Origin: Pelagibacteraceae bacterium AG-359-O02
GTDB lineage: Bacteria; Pseudomonadota; Alphaproteobacteria; Pelagibacterales; Pelagibacteraceae
Assembly: GCA_003280485.1 (NCBI GenBank)
Contig: QCEU01000005.1
Location: forward strand, 1-64,000
Length of the DNA: 64,000 bases
Direction of reading: 5' to 3'
Shown here: piece after piece, positions 17,502 through 26,557 of the stretch
Layout of the letters: each line of letters begins with the position of its first letter
Numbering within the stretch: the first letter of the stretch is position 1
Made by a program: the position numbers and the translations under genes
Notes under the pieces: generated by a model
The model's input: the letters and a program-made list of their open reading frames with translations, nothing else
The model's database searches: none
What the model was told of the DNA's origin: nothing

Positions 17502-18353
17502 ATGAATTTAAATAACAATAAATTTAAACCTGGGCTATATTGTGTTGCTACTCCTATAGGAAATATGGGAGATATTTCATTTAGAGCTATTAAAATCCTT
17601 CAGCAGTCTGATTTAATTTTGTGTGAAGATACAAGAGTTACAAAAAAAATACTTCAGAAGTTTGAAATAAATAAAAAACTTATTTCAAATCATAAGTTCA
17701 ATGAAAATAAAAATTTAGTAAAAGTTATTGAAATTCTTAAGAATAATAAAATAGTTTCATTAGTTTCAGATGCTGGAACACCTTCTATTTCAGATCCTGG
17801 AAGAATATTAATTAAAGAATGTGAAAAAAATCGAATTGAAATATTCCCAATTCCAGGCGCATCTGCATTAAGTGCTGCAATTTCAATAAGTGGTTTTTCT
17901 GATAATTTCTATTTTTGTGGTTTCCTACCTGAAAAACAAAACCAAATTAAAAAATTATTCAATAATTTATCATCACTTGAAGGTTCAATTGTATTTTTCA
18001 TATCCCCTAATAAACTTGAAAAAAGAATTGATGATATAAAAGAATTTTTTTCAACAAGAGACATATTAATTTGCAGGGAAATTACAAAATTTCATGAGGA
18101 ATATATCAGAACCTCAGTAAATGAATTATCAAATGTAAATTTTTCAAGAAAAGGAGAGATAACTGTTGTTATTTCTGAAACAAAAAAAGAAAAATTAGGT
18201 TTTAAAGAACTTGAAGAATCAGATAAAAAAAAAATTAATAAATTAATTAAAAAAATGTCTATTAAAGATATTGTGAAAAAAGTTTCAAAAGATAGAGAGA
18301 TTTCTAAAAAACTTATATACAACTATTGTCTTGAAATAAAAAATGGCAATTAA
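17502..18353 (+). CDS. rsmI: 16S rRNA (cytidine1402-2'-O)-methyltransferase
   Basis: SAM-dependent tetrapyrrole-methylase-fold enzyme that 2'-O-methylates C1402 in the ribosomal P site. The 283 residues show VATPIGNMGDISFRA, LCEDTRVTKKIL, VSDAGTPSISDPG, PIPGASALSAA and a C-terminal HTH-like helix-rich segment with SKKLIYNYCLEIK. All are standard. It is divergent from the LpoA-like gene (36 bases between) and overlaps the following BON-domain lipoprotein gene by 11 bases. The usual yraN (UPF0102) gene is not found between them. Confidence 0.96.
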   Translation: MNLNNNKFKPGLYCVATPIGNMGDISFRAIKILQQSDLILCEDTRVTKKILQKFEINKKLISNHKFNENKNLVKVIEILKNNKIVSLVSDAGTPSISDPGRILIKECEKNRIEIFPIPGASALSAAISISGFSDNFYFCGFLPEKQNQIKKLFNNLSSLEGSIVFFISPNKLEKRIDDIKEFFSTRDILICREITKFHEEYIRTSVNELSNVNFSRKGEITVVISETKKEKLGFKELEESDKKKINKLIKKMSIKDIVKKVSKDREISKKLIYNYCLEIKNGN

Positions 18354-18936
18354 AAAAATTATTATATTATTTGGTTTCGTAATTCTTATGAGTTGTGTTG
18401 GTTATTCCTCTACTGGTGTTTTAGGAACTGGAGTTTCTATTGCTTTAGATCCAAGAAGTTTAGGTACTCAAATTGATGACTCATTAATGCAACAAAATCT
18501 AAGAGCAAGATTATTATCTGCTGATAAAAGTTACATCATTTCTGTCAAAACCAAGGTACTTGATGGAAGAATATTTTTAACTGGAAAAGTAAATTCTGTT
18601 GAGGATAAACTAAAAATTACAAAGTTAGCTTGGGAAATAAAAGGTGCTAGATCTGTAAATAATGATTTACAAATTAAAGAGGAATTTAATTTCAAAAGAT
18701 CTGCAAAAGATCTGTTAATCACTTCTCAACTGAGAGCAGCTTTAATTGGGAGTAAAAAAATCAAAGCAGTTAATTATAATATAGATACTTATAAGAAAAA
18801 AATTTATGTTTATGGGATAGCACAAGATAAAACTGAAAGAGATGAAGTAATTAAAGAAGCTAAACAAATTTTAGATGTTGAGGATGTAGTGACAAGTATT
18901 TTTTTAGTTGATGATTTGAGAGTTGTTAAAAAATAA
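18343..18936 (+). CDS. DolP/YraP-like lipoprotein with two BON domains
   Basis: Outer-membrane-type lipoprotein of 197 residues. The lipobox is ILMSC (Cys18) after a short signal peptide. Two BON domains follow: the first from about residue 45 (DSLMQQNLRARLL, VKTKVLDGRIFLTGKVNSV) and the second from about 120 (TSQLRAALIGSKKIKAVNYN, KKIYVYGIA). BON proteins of this type bind phospholipid and maintain outer-membrane integrity. It overlaps rsmI by 11 bases, so it is probably coupled, and this matches the rsmI/lpoA/yraP grouping known elsewhere. It converges on the malic enzyme gene 10 bases on. Confidence 0.87.
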   Translation: MAIKKIIILFGFVILMSCVGYSSTGVLGTGVSIALDPRSLGTQIDDSLMQQNLRARLLSADKSYIISVKTKVLDGRIFLTGKVNSVEDKLKITKLAWEIKGARSVNNDLQIKEEFNFKRSAKDLLITSQLRAALIGSKKIKAVNYNIDTYKKKIYVYGIAQDKTERDEVIKEAKQILDVEDVVTSIFLVDDLRVVKK

Positions 18937-18946
18937 TAAAAATATT

Positions 18947-21229
18947 TTATTTTTCATATTTAATTACACCTGCAGAGTAAGCTGCAACAGATGCTAAATC
19001 TAATATCTCTGAAGTAGAAGATCTTAATGGAGCAATTTCTATTGGTTGAGCTAGGCCTATTAATAGTGGACCAATAACTTTAGCACCTCCTAATGATTTC
19101 ATAATTTTACTAGAAATTGCTGCGCTATGTTGACCTGGCATTATTAAAATATTTGCATTTCCTACTATTTCCGAAAATGGATACAAATCAGAGTATTCAT
19201 CATTAAGAGCAACATCAGGCTGCATGTCACCATCAAATTTAAAATCCACTTTTCTATCCTTTAATATTTCTACAGCATCTCTTATGTGTTTTGTTCTACT
19301 AGTTATTGGTTGCCCAAATGTTGAATGAGATAAAAATGCCACCTTAGGATCAAATCCAAATAATCTAGCAACTCTTGCAGATGAAACTGCTATATCAGCT
19401 AATTCTTCAGAAGAAGGATACTCATTAACTGACGTATCACCAATAAAAACAGTTTTACCTTTGCTTACCATCATATTTAATCCAAACATGATTTCTCCTT
19501 TTCTAGGAGGGATTACTTTTTTAATTTTTTCAAGTGATTGAGAATATCTTCTAGTATTACCTGTTACCATTGCATCTGCATCACCACACTCAACCATACA
19601 TGATGACCAAATAACTCTGTCATTTCTAATCATTCTGTCACAATCTCTCTCAAGTAAACCTTGGTTTCTATGCAATTTTTTAAAAAGAAGTTTTACATAC
19701 TTTGCTCTCAATTTTTTATCAGTAGAATTTATGATTTTAATATCTAGGTTTTCTCCATAACCAATTTCTTTTAGCCTTTGTTTAACAACATTCTCTTTTG
19801 CAACAATTATTGGAGTTCCCAGACCACCTTTTTTAAATGCAATTGCAGCCTTAAGTGTATTTTCATCTTCACCATCTGCAAATACAACAGTTTTTTGATT
19901 TTTTTTAACTTTAGAATTTATACCTTGAAGAATAGTCACTGATGGATCCAATCTTTGTTTTAATTGTTCAGAGTATAAGTTAAAATTTTCGATTTTTTTT
20001 CTAGCAACTCCACTTTTTATTGCAGCTTTTGCCACCGCTACTGGGATTACACTTATTAATCTTGGGTCAAAGGTAGATGGAATAATGTAATATTTACCAT
20101 ATTTAGGTCTATCTCCTCCCATTGCTGCAGTTACTTCATCGGGAACTCTTTCTCTGGCTAATTTAGCAATCGCATTAGCTGCAGAAATTTTCATTTCTTC
20201 ATTTATTGTTTTTGCTCTTACATCAAGCGCTCCTCTAAATATATAAGGAAAACCTATTAAGTTATTTACTTGGTTAGCATAGTCTGATCTACCAGTTGCT
20301 ATAATTGCATCTTTTCTAATCTTATAAGCTTCCTCTGGTAAAATTTCTGGATCTGGGTTCGCGCATGCAAATATAATTGGGTTTTTTGCCATTTGTTTAA
20401 TCATTTCTTTTTTTAGGATGCCTGCTGATGATAGTCCTAAAAAAACATCTGCATTTTTTAATGCATCGTTTAGAGTTGTATCTTTTGTTTTTTTTGCATA
20501 TTTTAGTTTCCACTTATTTAATCCTTTTCTGTCTAAACTAATTACACCTTTACTATCAATCATTGTTAAATTTTGTTTTTTTACTCCTAATTTTATAAAC
20601 AGATCTGAGCAAGCCATAGCAGATGCTCCAGCACCATTTACAACAACTTTTATTTTAGAAATTATTTTTTTAGTAATATGTATTGAATTAATGAGTGCCG
20701 CTGATGTTATAATTGCTGTTCCATGTTGGTCATCGTGAAATACTGGTATATCAAGTATTTTTTTTAAATTTTCCTCAATAATAAAACACTCTGGGGCAGC
20801 AATATCCTCAAGATTGATACCTCCAAAACTTACAGCAAAATTTTTTATACTATTAACTATTTCTTCAGGATCTTTACTGTCAATTTCTAAATCAATAGCA
20901 TCTATATCTGCAAATCTTTTAAATAATACCGCTTTACCTTCCATTACAGGTTTTGATGCAATTGCTCCTAAGTTACCCAATCCTAAGATTGCAGATCCAT
21001 TACTTATCACTGCAACCAAATTTCCTTTAGTAGTATAATCATATGCTCGCTCTGGATTATTGAAAATTTCTTTAACTGGAGCTGCTACACCTGGAGAGTA
21101 AGCTAAAGCCAAGTCTCTTTTTGATGTCATTGGTTTTGATGAATTTATCTCAATCTTGCCAGATTTATTTAAATTATGAAATTCAAGAGCCTCTTTATCT
21201 GAATAATGTTCAATTTTGTTTTTTTTCAT
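18947..21229 (-). CDS. maeB: NADP-dependent malic enzyme (malic-phosphotransacetylase fusion)
   Basis: Oxidative decarboxylation of malate to pyruvate with NADPH. The 760 residues comprise malic N-terminal (LALAYSPGVAAPV, TTKGNLVAVISNGSAILGLG, FADIDAIDLEID), NAD-binding (VVNGAGASAMACSDL) and a C-terminal phosphotransacetylase-like domain from about residue 430. That domain, typical of MaeB, is usually regulatory and inactive. I start at ATG 21229 (MKKNKIEHYSD); a longer frame to 21304 would add a hydrophobic, non-conserved extension running into murJ. It diverges from murJ across 49 bases. Confidence 0.95.
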   Translation of the reverse strand: MKKNKIEHYSDKEALEFHNLNKSGKIEINSSKPMTSKRDLALAYSPGVAAPVKEIFNNPERAYDYTTKGNLVAVISNGSAILGLGNLGAIASKPVMEGKAVLFKRFADIDAIDLEIDSKDPEEIVNSIKNFAVSFGGINLEDIAAPECFIIEENLKKILDIPVFHDDQHGTAIITSAALINSIHITKKIISKIKVVVNGAGASAMACSDLFIKLGVKKQNLTMIDSKGVISLDRKGLNKWKLKYAKKTKDTTLNDALKNADVFLGLSSAGILKKEMIKQMAKNPIIFACANPDPEILPEEAYKIRKDAIIATGRSDYANQVNNLIGFPYIFRGALDVRAKTINEEMKISAANAIAKLARERVPDEVTAAMGGDRPKYGKYYIIPSTFDPRLISVIPVAVAKAAIKSGVARKKIENFNLYSEQLKQRLDPSVTILQGINSKVKKNQKTVVFADGEDENTLKAAIAFKKGGLGTPIIVAKENVVKQRLKEIGYGENLDIKIINSTDKKLRAKYVKLLFKKLHRNQGLLERDCDRMIRNDRVIWSSCMVECGDADAMVTGNTRRYSQSLEKIKKVIPPRKGEIMFGLNMMVSKGKTVFIGDTSVNEYPSSEELADIAVSSARVARLFGFDPKVAFLSHSTFGQPITSRTKHIRDAVEILKDRKVDFKFDGDMQPDVALNDEYSDLYPFSEIVGNANILIMPGQHSAAISSKIMKSLGGAKVIGPLLIGLAQPIEIAPLRSSTSEILDLASVAAYSAGVIKYEK

Positions 21230-21278
21230 TAGGTAAATTAAATATACTATTAAGGTAAATTTAAGACTAATATGATTT

Positions 21279-22808
21279 ATGAACCTCATTAAGTCAACAA
21301 GCACATTTAGTCTATTTGTTTTATTAAGTAGGGTTCTTGGTTACATAAGAGATTTTTTAATAGCAATATACCTTGGTTCGGGACCTTTAGCGGATGCTTT
21401 TTTTGTAGCCTTTAGAATTCCAAATACTTTTAGAAGATTATTTTCAGAGGGAACTTTTAATGCTGCATTTGTTCCCTCTTATTCCTCAGAACTTCTTAAA
21501 ACAAAAAAAAATGCAAGCTCTTTTGCAAGTACAATTTTTAATTTATTGTTATTAGGCCTGTTCTTTACGATCTTAATAATTGAAATATTTATGCCAGCTT
21601 TTATTAAAATAATTGCACCAGGATTTTCAAATAACCCAGAAAAATTAAATATTGCAATTGACCTAACTAGAATTACATTTCCTTTTTTATTTTTTATTAG
21701 TCTTGCATCTTTTTTTTCAGCAATTTTAAACTCACATAATAAATTTGCTGCCGCAGCTGCAGCACCAATAATTCTGAATATATTGTTAATATTTTGTTTA
21801 CTATATGCTGAAAATTTAAATGATAATTTGGTTTATTACTTATCTTACACTGTTACTATTGCAGGGCTCCTACAATTTATTTTTTTATTAATATTTGTAA
21901 AAAAATATTTTGTAATAAAAATAAATTTTCATTTTAAAATTAACGATAAAGTTAAAAACTTTTTTAGTAAACTTTTACCAAGCATATTTTCATCAGGTGT
22001 AACTCAAATAAATATCTTAGTTGGAACAATCATTGCCTCATTTCAAGCAAGTGCTGTTTCATATTTATATTATGCAGATAGAATTTATCAGATAAATCTA
22101 GCAATAGCTGGTATTGCCATAGGTACTGTGATACTTCCAAACTTAAGTCGACATATTAAAAGGAATAACTCGTTAAAAACGAGAGAATTACAAAATAAAG
22201 CTTTAGAATTGAGTTTATTTTTAAGTTTACCGGCATCACTTGCTCTCATCGTTGGTTCAGAGCAAATAACATCTGCTTTATTTGGATATGGTTCTTTCGA
22301 TAAGGTAAGTGTTAGTAATTCTGCAAAAGCTTTATTTTATTTTTCTTTTGGGCTTCCAGCATTTTCTTTGATCAAAATATTTTCAACCTTTTTGTTTGCA
22401 AGAAATGATACTAAAACACCATTTAAATATTCTTTGATTTCTGTAATTTTAAATATCATAATTAGTTTGATGTTTTTTTCAAAGGTTGGATTTATTATAA
22501 TACCAATCGCAACTACAATCTCCTCATGGTTTAATGGAATTATCTTATTAATTTTCGTAATTAATAAAAATTACTTTAAATTTAGTTCAAATTTTATTAA
22601 TCGAATATCAAAAATTATTTTCTCAAATATAATTGCAATTTTCATATTTTATTTTTTAATAAATCTTTTAGAAAGCTCATTAGTCTACGTAAATAATTAT
22701 AAATTTATTTTTATTCTTTTGATTGTTTTATCAACTTTTGTTTCATACATTGGAATTTCAATTATTATAAAAGCCTTTAAAATTTCAGATATTAATTTAA
22801 AGTATTAA
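21279..22808 (+). CDS. murJ: Lipid II flippase MurJ
   Basis: Integral membrane MOP-superfamily flippase that moves lipid II across the inner membrane for peptidoglycan synthesis. The 509 residues form about 14 membrane spans. Conserved pieces are LLSRVLGYIRDFLIA, GSGPLADAFFVAFRIPNTFRR (family signature, quoted as GPLADAFFVAFRIPN and RRLFSEGTFNAAFVP), and ALFGYGSFD in the second half. The trpS gene follows three bases after the stop, so the two are likely cotranscribed. Complete and standard. Confidence 0.97.
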   Translation: MNLIKSTSTFSLFVLLSRVLGYIRDFLIAIYLGSGPLADAFFVAFRIPNTFRRLFSEGTFNAAFVPSYSSELLKTKKNASSFASTIFNLLLLGLFFTILIIEIFMPAFIKIIAPGFSNNPEKLNIAIDLTRITFPFLFFISLASFFSAILNSHNKFAAAAAAPIILNILLIFCLLYAENLNDNLVYYLSYTVTIAGLLQFIFLLIFVKKYFVIKINFHFKINDKVKNFFSKLLPSIFSSGVTQINILVGTIIASFQASAVSYLYYADRIYQINLAIAGIAIGTVILPNLSRHIKRNNSLKTRELQNKALELSLFLSLPASLALIVGSEQITSALFGYGSFDKVSVSNSAKALFYFSFGLPAFSLIKIFSTFLFARNDTKTPFKYSLISVILNIIISLMFFSKVGFIIIPIATTISSWFNGIILLIFVINKNYFKFSSNFINRISKIIFSNIIAIFIFYFLINLLESSLVYVNNYKFIFILLIVLSTFVSYIGISIIIKAFKISDINLKY

Positions 22809-22811
22809 AAA

Positions 22812-23813
22812 ATGTCCAAAAAAATATTCTCTGGTGTTCAGCCTACTGGCAATCTTCATTTAGGAAACTACCTTGGAGCTATTAAAAATTTTGTAGATTT
22901 AAATAATGATAATCAAAATGAATGTATTTTTTGTGTTGTAGATTTACATGCAATAACTGTTAAGCAAGATAAAGATCAATTAAAGAATAATATTCGTGAA
23001 ACAACTGCAACATTCATAGCAAGCGGTATTGATCCAAGTAAAAGTATTATTTTTAATCAATCAAAAGTTCATGCACATGCAGAGGGCTCATGGATTTTGA
23101 GTTGCATGTCTCCAATGGGTTGGCTTAATAGAATGACACAATTTAAAGAGAAAGCTGGAAAGGATAAGGAAAGGGCTTCAGTTGGTTTGTATATTTATCC
23201 TATATTAATGGCTAGTGATATATTACTTTATGATGCTACACATGTACCTGTTGGAGAAGATCAGAAACAACATTTAGAATTAACAAGAGACATAGCTCAC
23301 AAATTTAATAAAGATTTTGACTGTGTAGATTTTTTAAGGGTTCCAGAACCACTAATAAAAAAAGATTTTTCAAGAATAATGAGTTTAAAAGACGGTTTAA
23401 AAAAAATGAGTAAATCAGATCCATCAGATCTTAGTAGAATTAATTTAACCGATAATAAAGATGAAATTATCAATAAAATAAAAAAAGCAAAAACTGACTC
23501 TTTACCAATTCCTAATGAATACCAAAAATTAAAAGATAGATCAGAAGCTAAAAATCTTTTAGGAATTTATTCAAGTATTTCAGATCAAACTTTAGATAAA
23601 ACTTTACAAGAATTTGGGGGAAAAAATTTTTCAGATCTAAAAAGTCAATTAGCTGAAGTTTTATCAAGTAAAATTTCCCCAATTTCTGATGAGATAAAAA
23701 AATTGATCAATGATCAAAATTATTTAGATAAAGTTCTTGCAGAAGGAGCAAATAAGGCTGAAGAAATTGCAGGAAAAAAAATAAAAGAAATGAAGAAAAT
23801 AATAGGATTTTAA
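22812..23813 (+). CDS. trpS: Tryptophanyl-tRNA synthetase
   Basis: Class I synthetase of 333 residues that charges tRNA-Trp. The HIGH-type motif is GNLHLGNYLGA (residues about 13-23), with FSGVQPTG ahead of it, and the KMSKS motif is KKMSKSDPSD near residue 197. It also has VPVGEDQKQHLELTRDIA, typical of TrpRS. Murein and translation genes are often mixed here in alphaproteobacteria (murJ-trpS). The stop codon lies in a small AT-rich hairpin before the Nfu gene. Confidence 0.97.
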   Translation: MSKKIFSGVQPTGNLHLGNYLGAIKNFVDLNNDNQNECIFCVVDLHAITVKQDKDQLKNNIRETTATFIASGIDPSKSIIFNQSKVHAHAEGSWILSCMSPMGWLNRMTQFKEKAGKDKERASVGLYIYPILMASDILLYDATHVPVGEDQKQHLELTRDIAHKFNKDFDCVDFLRVPEPLIKKDFSRIMSLKDGLKKMSKSDPSDLSRINLTDNKDEIINKIKKAKTDSLPIPNEYQKLKDRSEAKNLLGIYSSISDQTLDKTLQEFGGKNFSDLKSQLAEVLSSKISPISDEIKKLINDQNYLDKVLAEGANKAEEIAGKKIKEMKKIIGF

Positions 23814-23834
23814 ATTCTTTAAATTTAAGAATTT
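23812..23834 (+). other. AT-rich hairpin between trpS and the Nfu gene
   Basis: AAATTCTT (23812-23819) pairs with AAGAATTT (23827-23834) around a 7-base loop. The stem begins in the trpS stop codon and lies 17 bases before the Nfu start. There is no T-run, so it is not a clear terminator; it may be a processing or stability element, or chance in AT-rich DNA. Confidence 0.25.
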
Positions 23835-23851
23835 ATGGCTATATAAGATGT

Positions 23852-24394
23852 ATGTTTATTCAAACTCAGGAAACTCCAAACCCAAATTCTCTTAAATTCC
23901 TTCCAGGTAAAAGGGTGTCAAACGATGGGCCTTATGAATTTCTAAATGTGAACGAAACAGAAATCCCTTTATTAAAAAATATTTTATCAATTAATGGTGT
24001 TACAGGAATATTTTTGAGTGAAGATTTTCTATCAATTAATAAAATTCAAGATGAAAAATGGGAAAATATAAAGCATATTGTAATTTCACATTTAAATGAA
24101 TTCTATGATGAAGGTAATGAGTTTATTATAAATAAAAAGACAGAATTAACCGGTAGTAATGATTATGGTGAAATTGAAAATAAAATTATTAAAATATTAG
24201 AAACTAAAATTAGGCCAGCTGTAGCGAGAGATGGTGGAGACATAACATTTAAAGAATTTAAAGATGGAAAAGTTACAGTTATGTTAAAAGGTAGTTGTTC
24301 TGGATGCCCCTCTTCAACTTTAACTTTAAAACAAGGCGTCCAAAACCTACTTTGTCATTATATCCCAGAAGTTAAAGAAGTTTTAGCTGTATAA
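23852..24394 (+). CDS. NfuA-type Fe-S cluster scaffold/carrier
   Basis: Carrier that delivers Fe-S clusters to apoproteins, 180 residues. The N-terminal Nfu_N domain begins MFIQTQETPNPNSLKFLPG, as in mitochondrial NFU1 and alphaproteobacterial homologues. The C-terminal NifU domain contains RPAVARDGGDITFKEF and the cluster-binding KGSCSGCPSSTLTL (CxxC). It is preceded by trpS and followed 36 bases later by the Bax-like gene; neither is functionally linked. Fe-S clients in this window include MiaB and Nth. Confidence 0.95.
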   Translation: MFIQTQETPNPNSLKFLPGKRVSNDGPYEFLNVNETEIPLLKNILSINGVTGIFLSEDFLSINKIQDEKWENIKHIVISHLNEFYDEGNEFIINKKTELTGSNDYGEIENKIIKILETKIRPAVARDGGDITFKEFKDGKVTVMLKGSCSGCPSSTLTLKQGVQNLLCHYIPEVKEVLAV

Positions 24395-24430
24395 GATCAC
24401 TTCTATCAATTATAAGAATTAAGAAAAGTT

Positions 24431-25513
24431 ATGAAAAAAAAAGGTTTTAGAAAAGAACAAGATAATAGTAGTCTAAGTTTTTTTAAAACTTTATTAACAA
24501 GTTTAGCTATAATTTTAGTATTCTCAATTTTACCAAATTTAGTTAGTTTTATTAAAAATAATTTTAAATCAAATGAAGTTGTTCTTAATTCCTCAAAACA
24601 AAGTTTTGACGAAATATTAGGTAAGCAGAATAAAAAAAATAAAATAAAAAAAGATATCATAAAAGATAGATTTTCATGGAATATTTTCGAAGACATTGAT
24701 GTTTTTGGTAAAGATGAAGAGGATAATGATCCTCAAAGATTGAGCGCCTCAACAATTGAAGAACTATTTAGAGATAATGGATATGATCTCGATACTGTAA
24801 AAAAAACTAAATTAGTCAATGTAGGCAATCAATTAACAAAGCTCCCTAAAGAACTAAAAAATATCGAAAGTCCCAAAAAAAGAAAAAAACTATTTATTAA
24901 AATTGTGCTACCATTGATTATTGAAGAAAATCTTAAAATAAGATTTGATCGAAAAAAACTTTTTGAAATTTTAAATAAAAATAACACCTCATCACGTGAT
25001 AAAGCTTGGGTTGAACTGAAATTTAAACAGTATGGTATTGAAAATAAAGATTTAGCTAAACTTAAAATAAGAATGGATGAAATTCCAGTTTCATTAGCAA
25101 TAGCTCAAGCTGCAAAAGAAACTGGTTGGGGAAGTTCGAGATTTGCTCAAGAAGGTAATGCATTATTTGGGCAGTGGACTTGGTCCGGCGAAGGTATTAA
25201 GCCTTTAGAAGTTGAAAAAGATAAAAAACACAAAGTCGCAAAGTTTAAAATTTTGAAAGCTTCTGTAAGAGCTTATCAAAGAAACTTAAATACACATCCT
25301 AGCTATTTGGAATTTAGGATAGAACGAGCAATTCAAAGAGATAATGATGAAAAGTTAGACAGTTTAAAACTAGTTAATTTTTTAGAAAAATATGCTGAAA
25401 CAGGTAAAGAATATACAGAAGTTCTTAAAAAAATTATTAATCAGAATTCTTTAACTGATTTTGATGATGTAGATATTTTACCAACAAGTTTAAAAATGAA
25501 GAATCTAATTTAG
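24431..25513 (+). CDS. Bax-like membrane-anchored glucosaminidase domain protein
   Basis: Predicted peptidoglycan hydrolase of 360 residues. A single hydrophobic segment near residues 16-36 (SLAIILVFSILPNLVSF) anchors it. The C-terminal domain from about residue 215 is of the Bax/glucosaminidase type: IPVSLAIAQAAKETGWGSS with the catalytic Glu, GNALFGQWTW, and the VRAYQRNLNTHPSY segment. Homologues are annotated as Bax or mannosyl-glycoprotein endo-beta-N-acetylglucosaminidase-like. The middle is charged and probably extended. Its 3' end overlaps the convergent polysaccharide deacetylase gene by nine bases. Confidence 0.87.
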   Translation: MKKKGFRKEQDNSSLSFFKTLLTSLAIILVFSILPNLVSFIKNNFKSNEVVLNSSKQSFDEILGKQNKKNKIKKDIIKDRFSWNIFEDIDVFGKDEEDNDPQRLSASTIEELFRDNGYDLDTVKKTKLVNVGNQLTKLPKELKNIESPKKRKKLFIKIVLPLIIEENLKIRFDRKKLFEILNKNNTSSRDKAWVELKFKQYGIENKDLAKLKIRMDEIPVSLAIAQAAKETGWGSSRFAQEGNALFGQWTWSGEGIKPLEVEKDKKHKVAKFKILKASVRAYQRNLNTHPSYLEFRIERAIQRDNDEKLDSLKLVNFLEKYAETGKEYTEVLKKIINQNSLTDFDDVDILPTSLKMKNLI

Positions 25514-26557
25514 AGTAAATTGAGTTCCAAACCATCTCCATCCATCTTTATCTTGCATTGAACAATTAATTCTCCCTCTTCTTGGTAAAAATTTTTCAGT
25601 AAATATAACTTCAATTTTATTTTTTTTATAATTTAGTTTAGAGTTTTTCCAATCACCACCTTCATTTGAAAAGCAATTTATTTTATTAATTTTAGGTTGA
25701 TCATTAAAAAATTCTATTACTAGTTTAGGTGGATTGTTAGTATCTTCCAAAAATTTTTCTTCCGGAGTTATGACTTTATATTGAATTGGCAAAAGATTAA
25801 TTAAAAATTTAAATCTTTCAAGGTCTCCATATTTCTCATTTATTGGAAATCTAGGTAACTCATATTTATCTTTATTTAAATCTATAACTCCTGAATGTTG
25901 ACCAAAAGCATAGTCAAATTTTTCAGTAATATATTTTTTTTGTTCTAAACTATACTCGCCGAATGGGTATGAAAAAAACTTAGAATTATAGCCAAGATTT
26001 TTCTCAAATATTTTTACTGATTTAAGAATATCTTTCTCAAATTTTTCAAAATTATATTTTACTAAGTATTCATGTGAATGTGAGTGATTTCCTATAAATA
26101 CAAAATCTTCATTTGATATCTCAATAATTTCATCCCAACTCATATAACCTTTATTACCTACAGCCTTTGTTGAAACAAATAAAATGAAAGGGATCTTGTC
26201 TTTTTTCAGAATTGGCCATGCATTTAAATAAAAAGAAGAGAATGCATCATCAATAGTAAGTAAAATTTTTTTTTCTTCACTTACTTTATTAAACTCTAAT
26301 TCAAAATTTTTCGGATTTAAAAAAGAGAAATTATTTTCTCTGATAATATTTAAATGTTCTTGAAATACGTCAATTTTTATATTGGTAGAAGGATATTTAT
26401 TTTCTTCAAATCTATGATACATCAATGCTAAAATTCCCTTTTCTTTAGGTTCATATTTTTTGTTTACAGGATCTGCGTTAGCATTTAAAAAAAATAAGAA
26501 AATAATGATAAATTTAATAATTGATGCGGCTAATGAAGAAATTGTTTTTGTGATCAT
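25505..26557 (-). CDS. Secreted polysaccharide deacetylase (NodB-like)
   Basis: Predicted carbohydrate esterase family 4 deacetylase, about 350 residues. Visible are ILALMYHRFEENKYPST, the metal-binding LLTIDDAFSSFYL (Asp pair) and GNHSHSHEYL (His pair), then FSYPFGEYS. The hydrophobic signal region IIKFIIIFLFFLNANA precedes DPVNKK. With ATG 26557 the signal peptide has an unusually long N-terminal part and the gene overlaps the divergent tsaB by 53 bases. A rare ATT start just before IKFIII would give a compact signal peptide but is unproven. A C-terminal beta domain of about 100 residues is not recognised. Confidence 0.82.
   Translation of the reverse strand: MITKTISSLAASIIKFIIIFLFFLNANADPVNKKYEPKEKGILALMYHRFEENKYPSTNIKIDVFQEHLNIIRENNFSFLNPKNFELEFNKVSEEKKILLTIDDAFSSFYLNAWPILKKDKIPFILFVSTKAVGNKGYMSWDEIIEISNEDFVFIGNHSHSHEYLVKYNFEKFEKDILKSVKIFEKNLGYNSKFFSYPFGEYSLEQKKYITEKFDYAFGQHSGVIDLNKDKYELPRFPINEKYGDLERFKFLINLLPIQYKVITPEEKFLEDTNNPPKLVIEFFNDQPKINKINCFSNEGGDWKNSKLNYKKNKIEVIFTEKFLPRRGRINCSMQDKDGWRWFGTQFTLN

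Noticed and set aside
21231..21268. Repeated AGGTAAATT in the maeB-murJ gap as a paired operator
   Set aside because: Two 9-base copies in a short AT-rich gap can arise by chance, and no promoter element fixes their role.
21230..21304. Upstream extension of the malic enzyme by 25 codons
   Set aside because: The extra text is hydrophobic and unlike the family, it would overlap murJ by 26 bases, and MKKNKIEHYSD gives the normal N-terminus.
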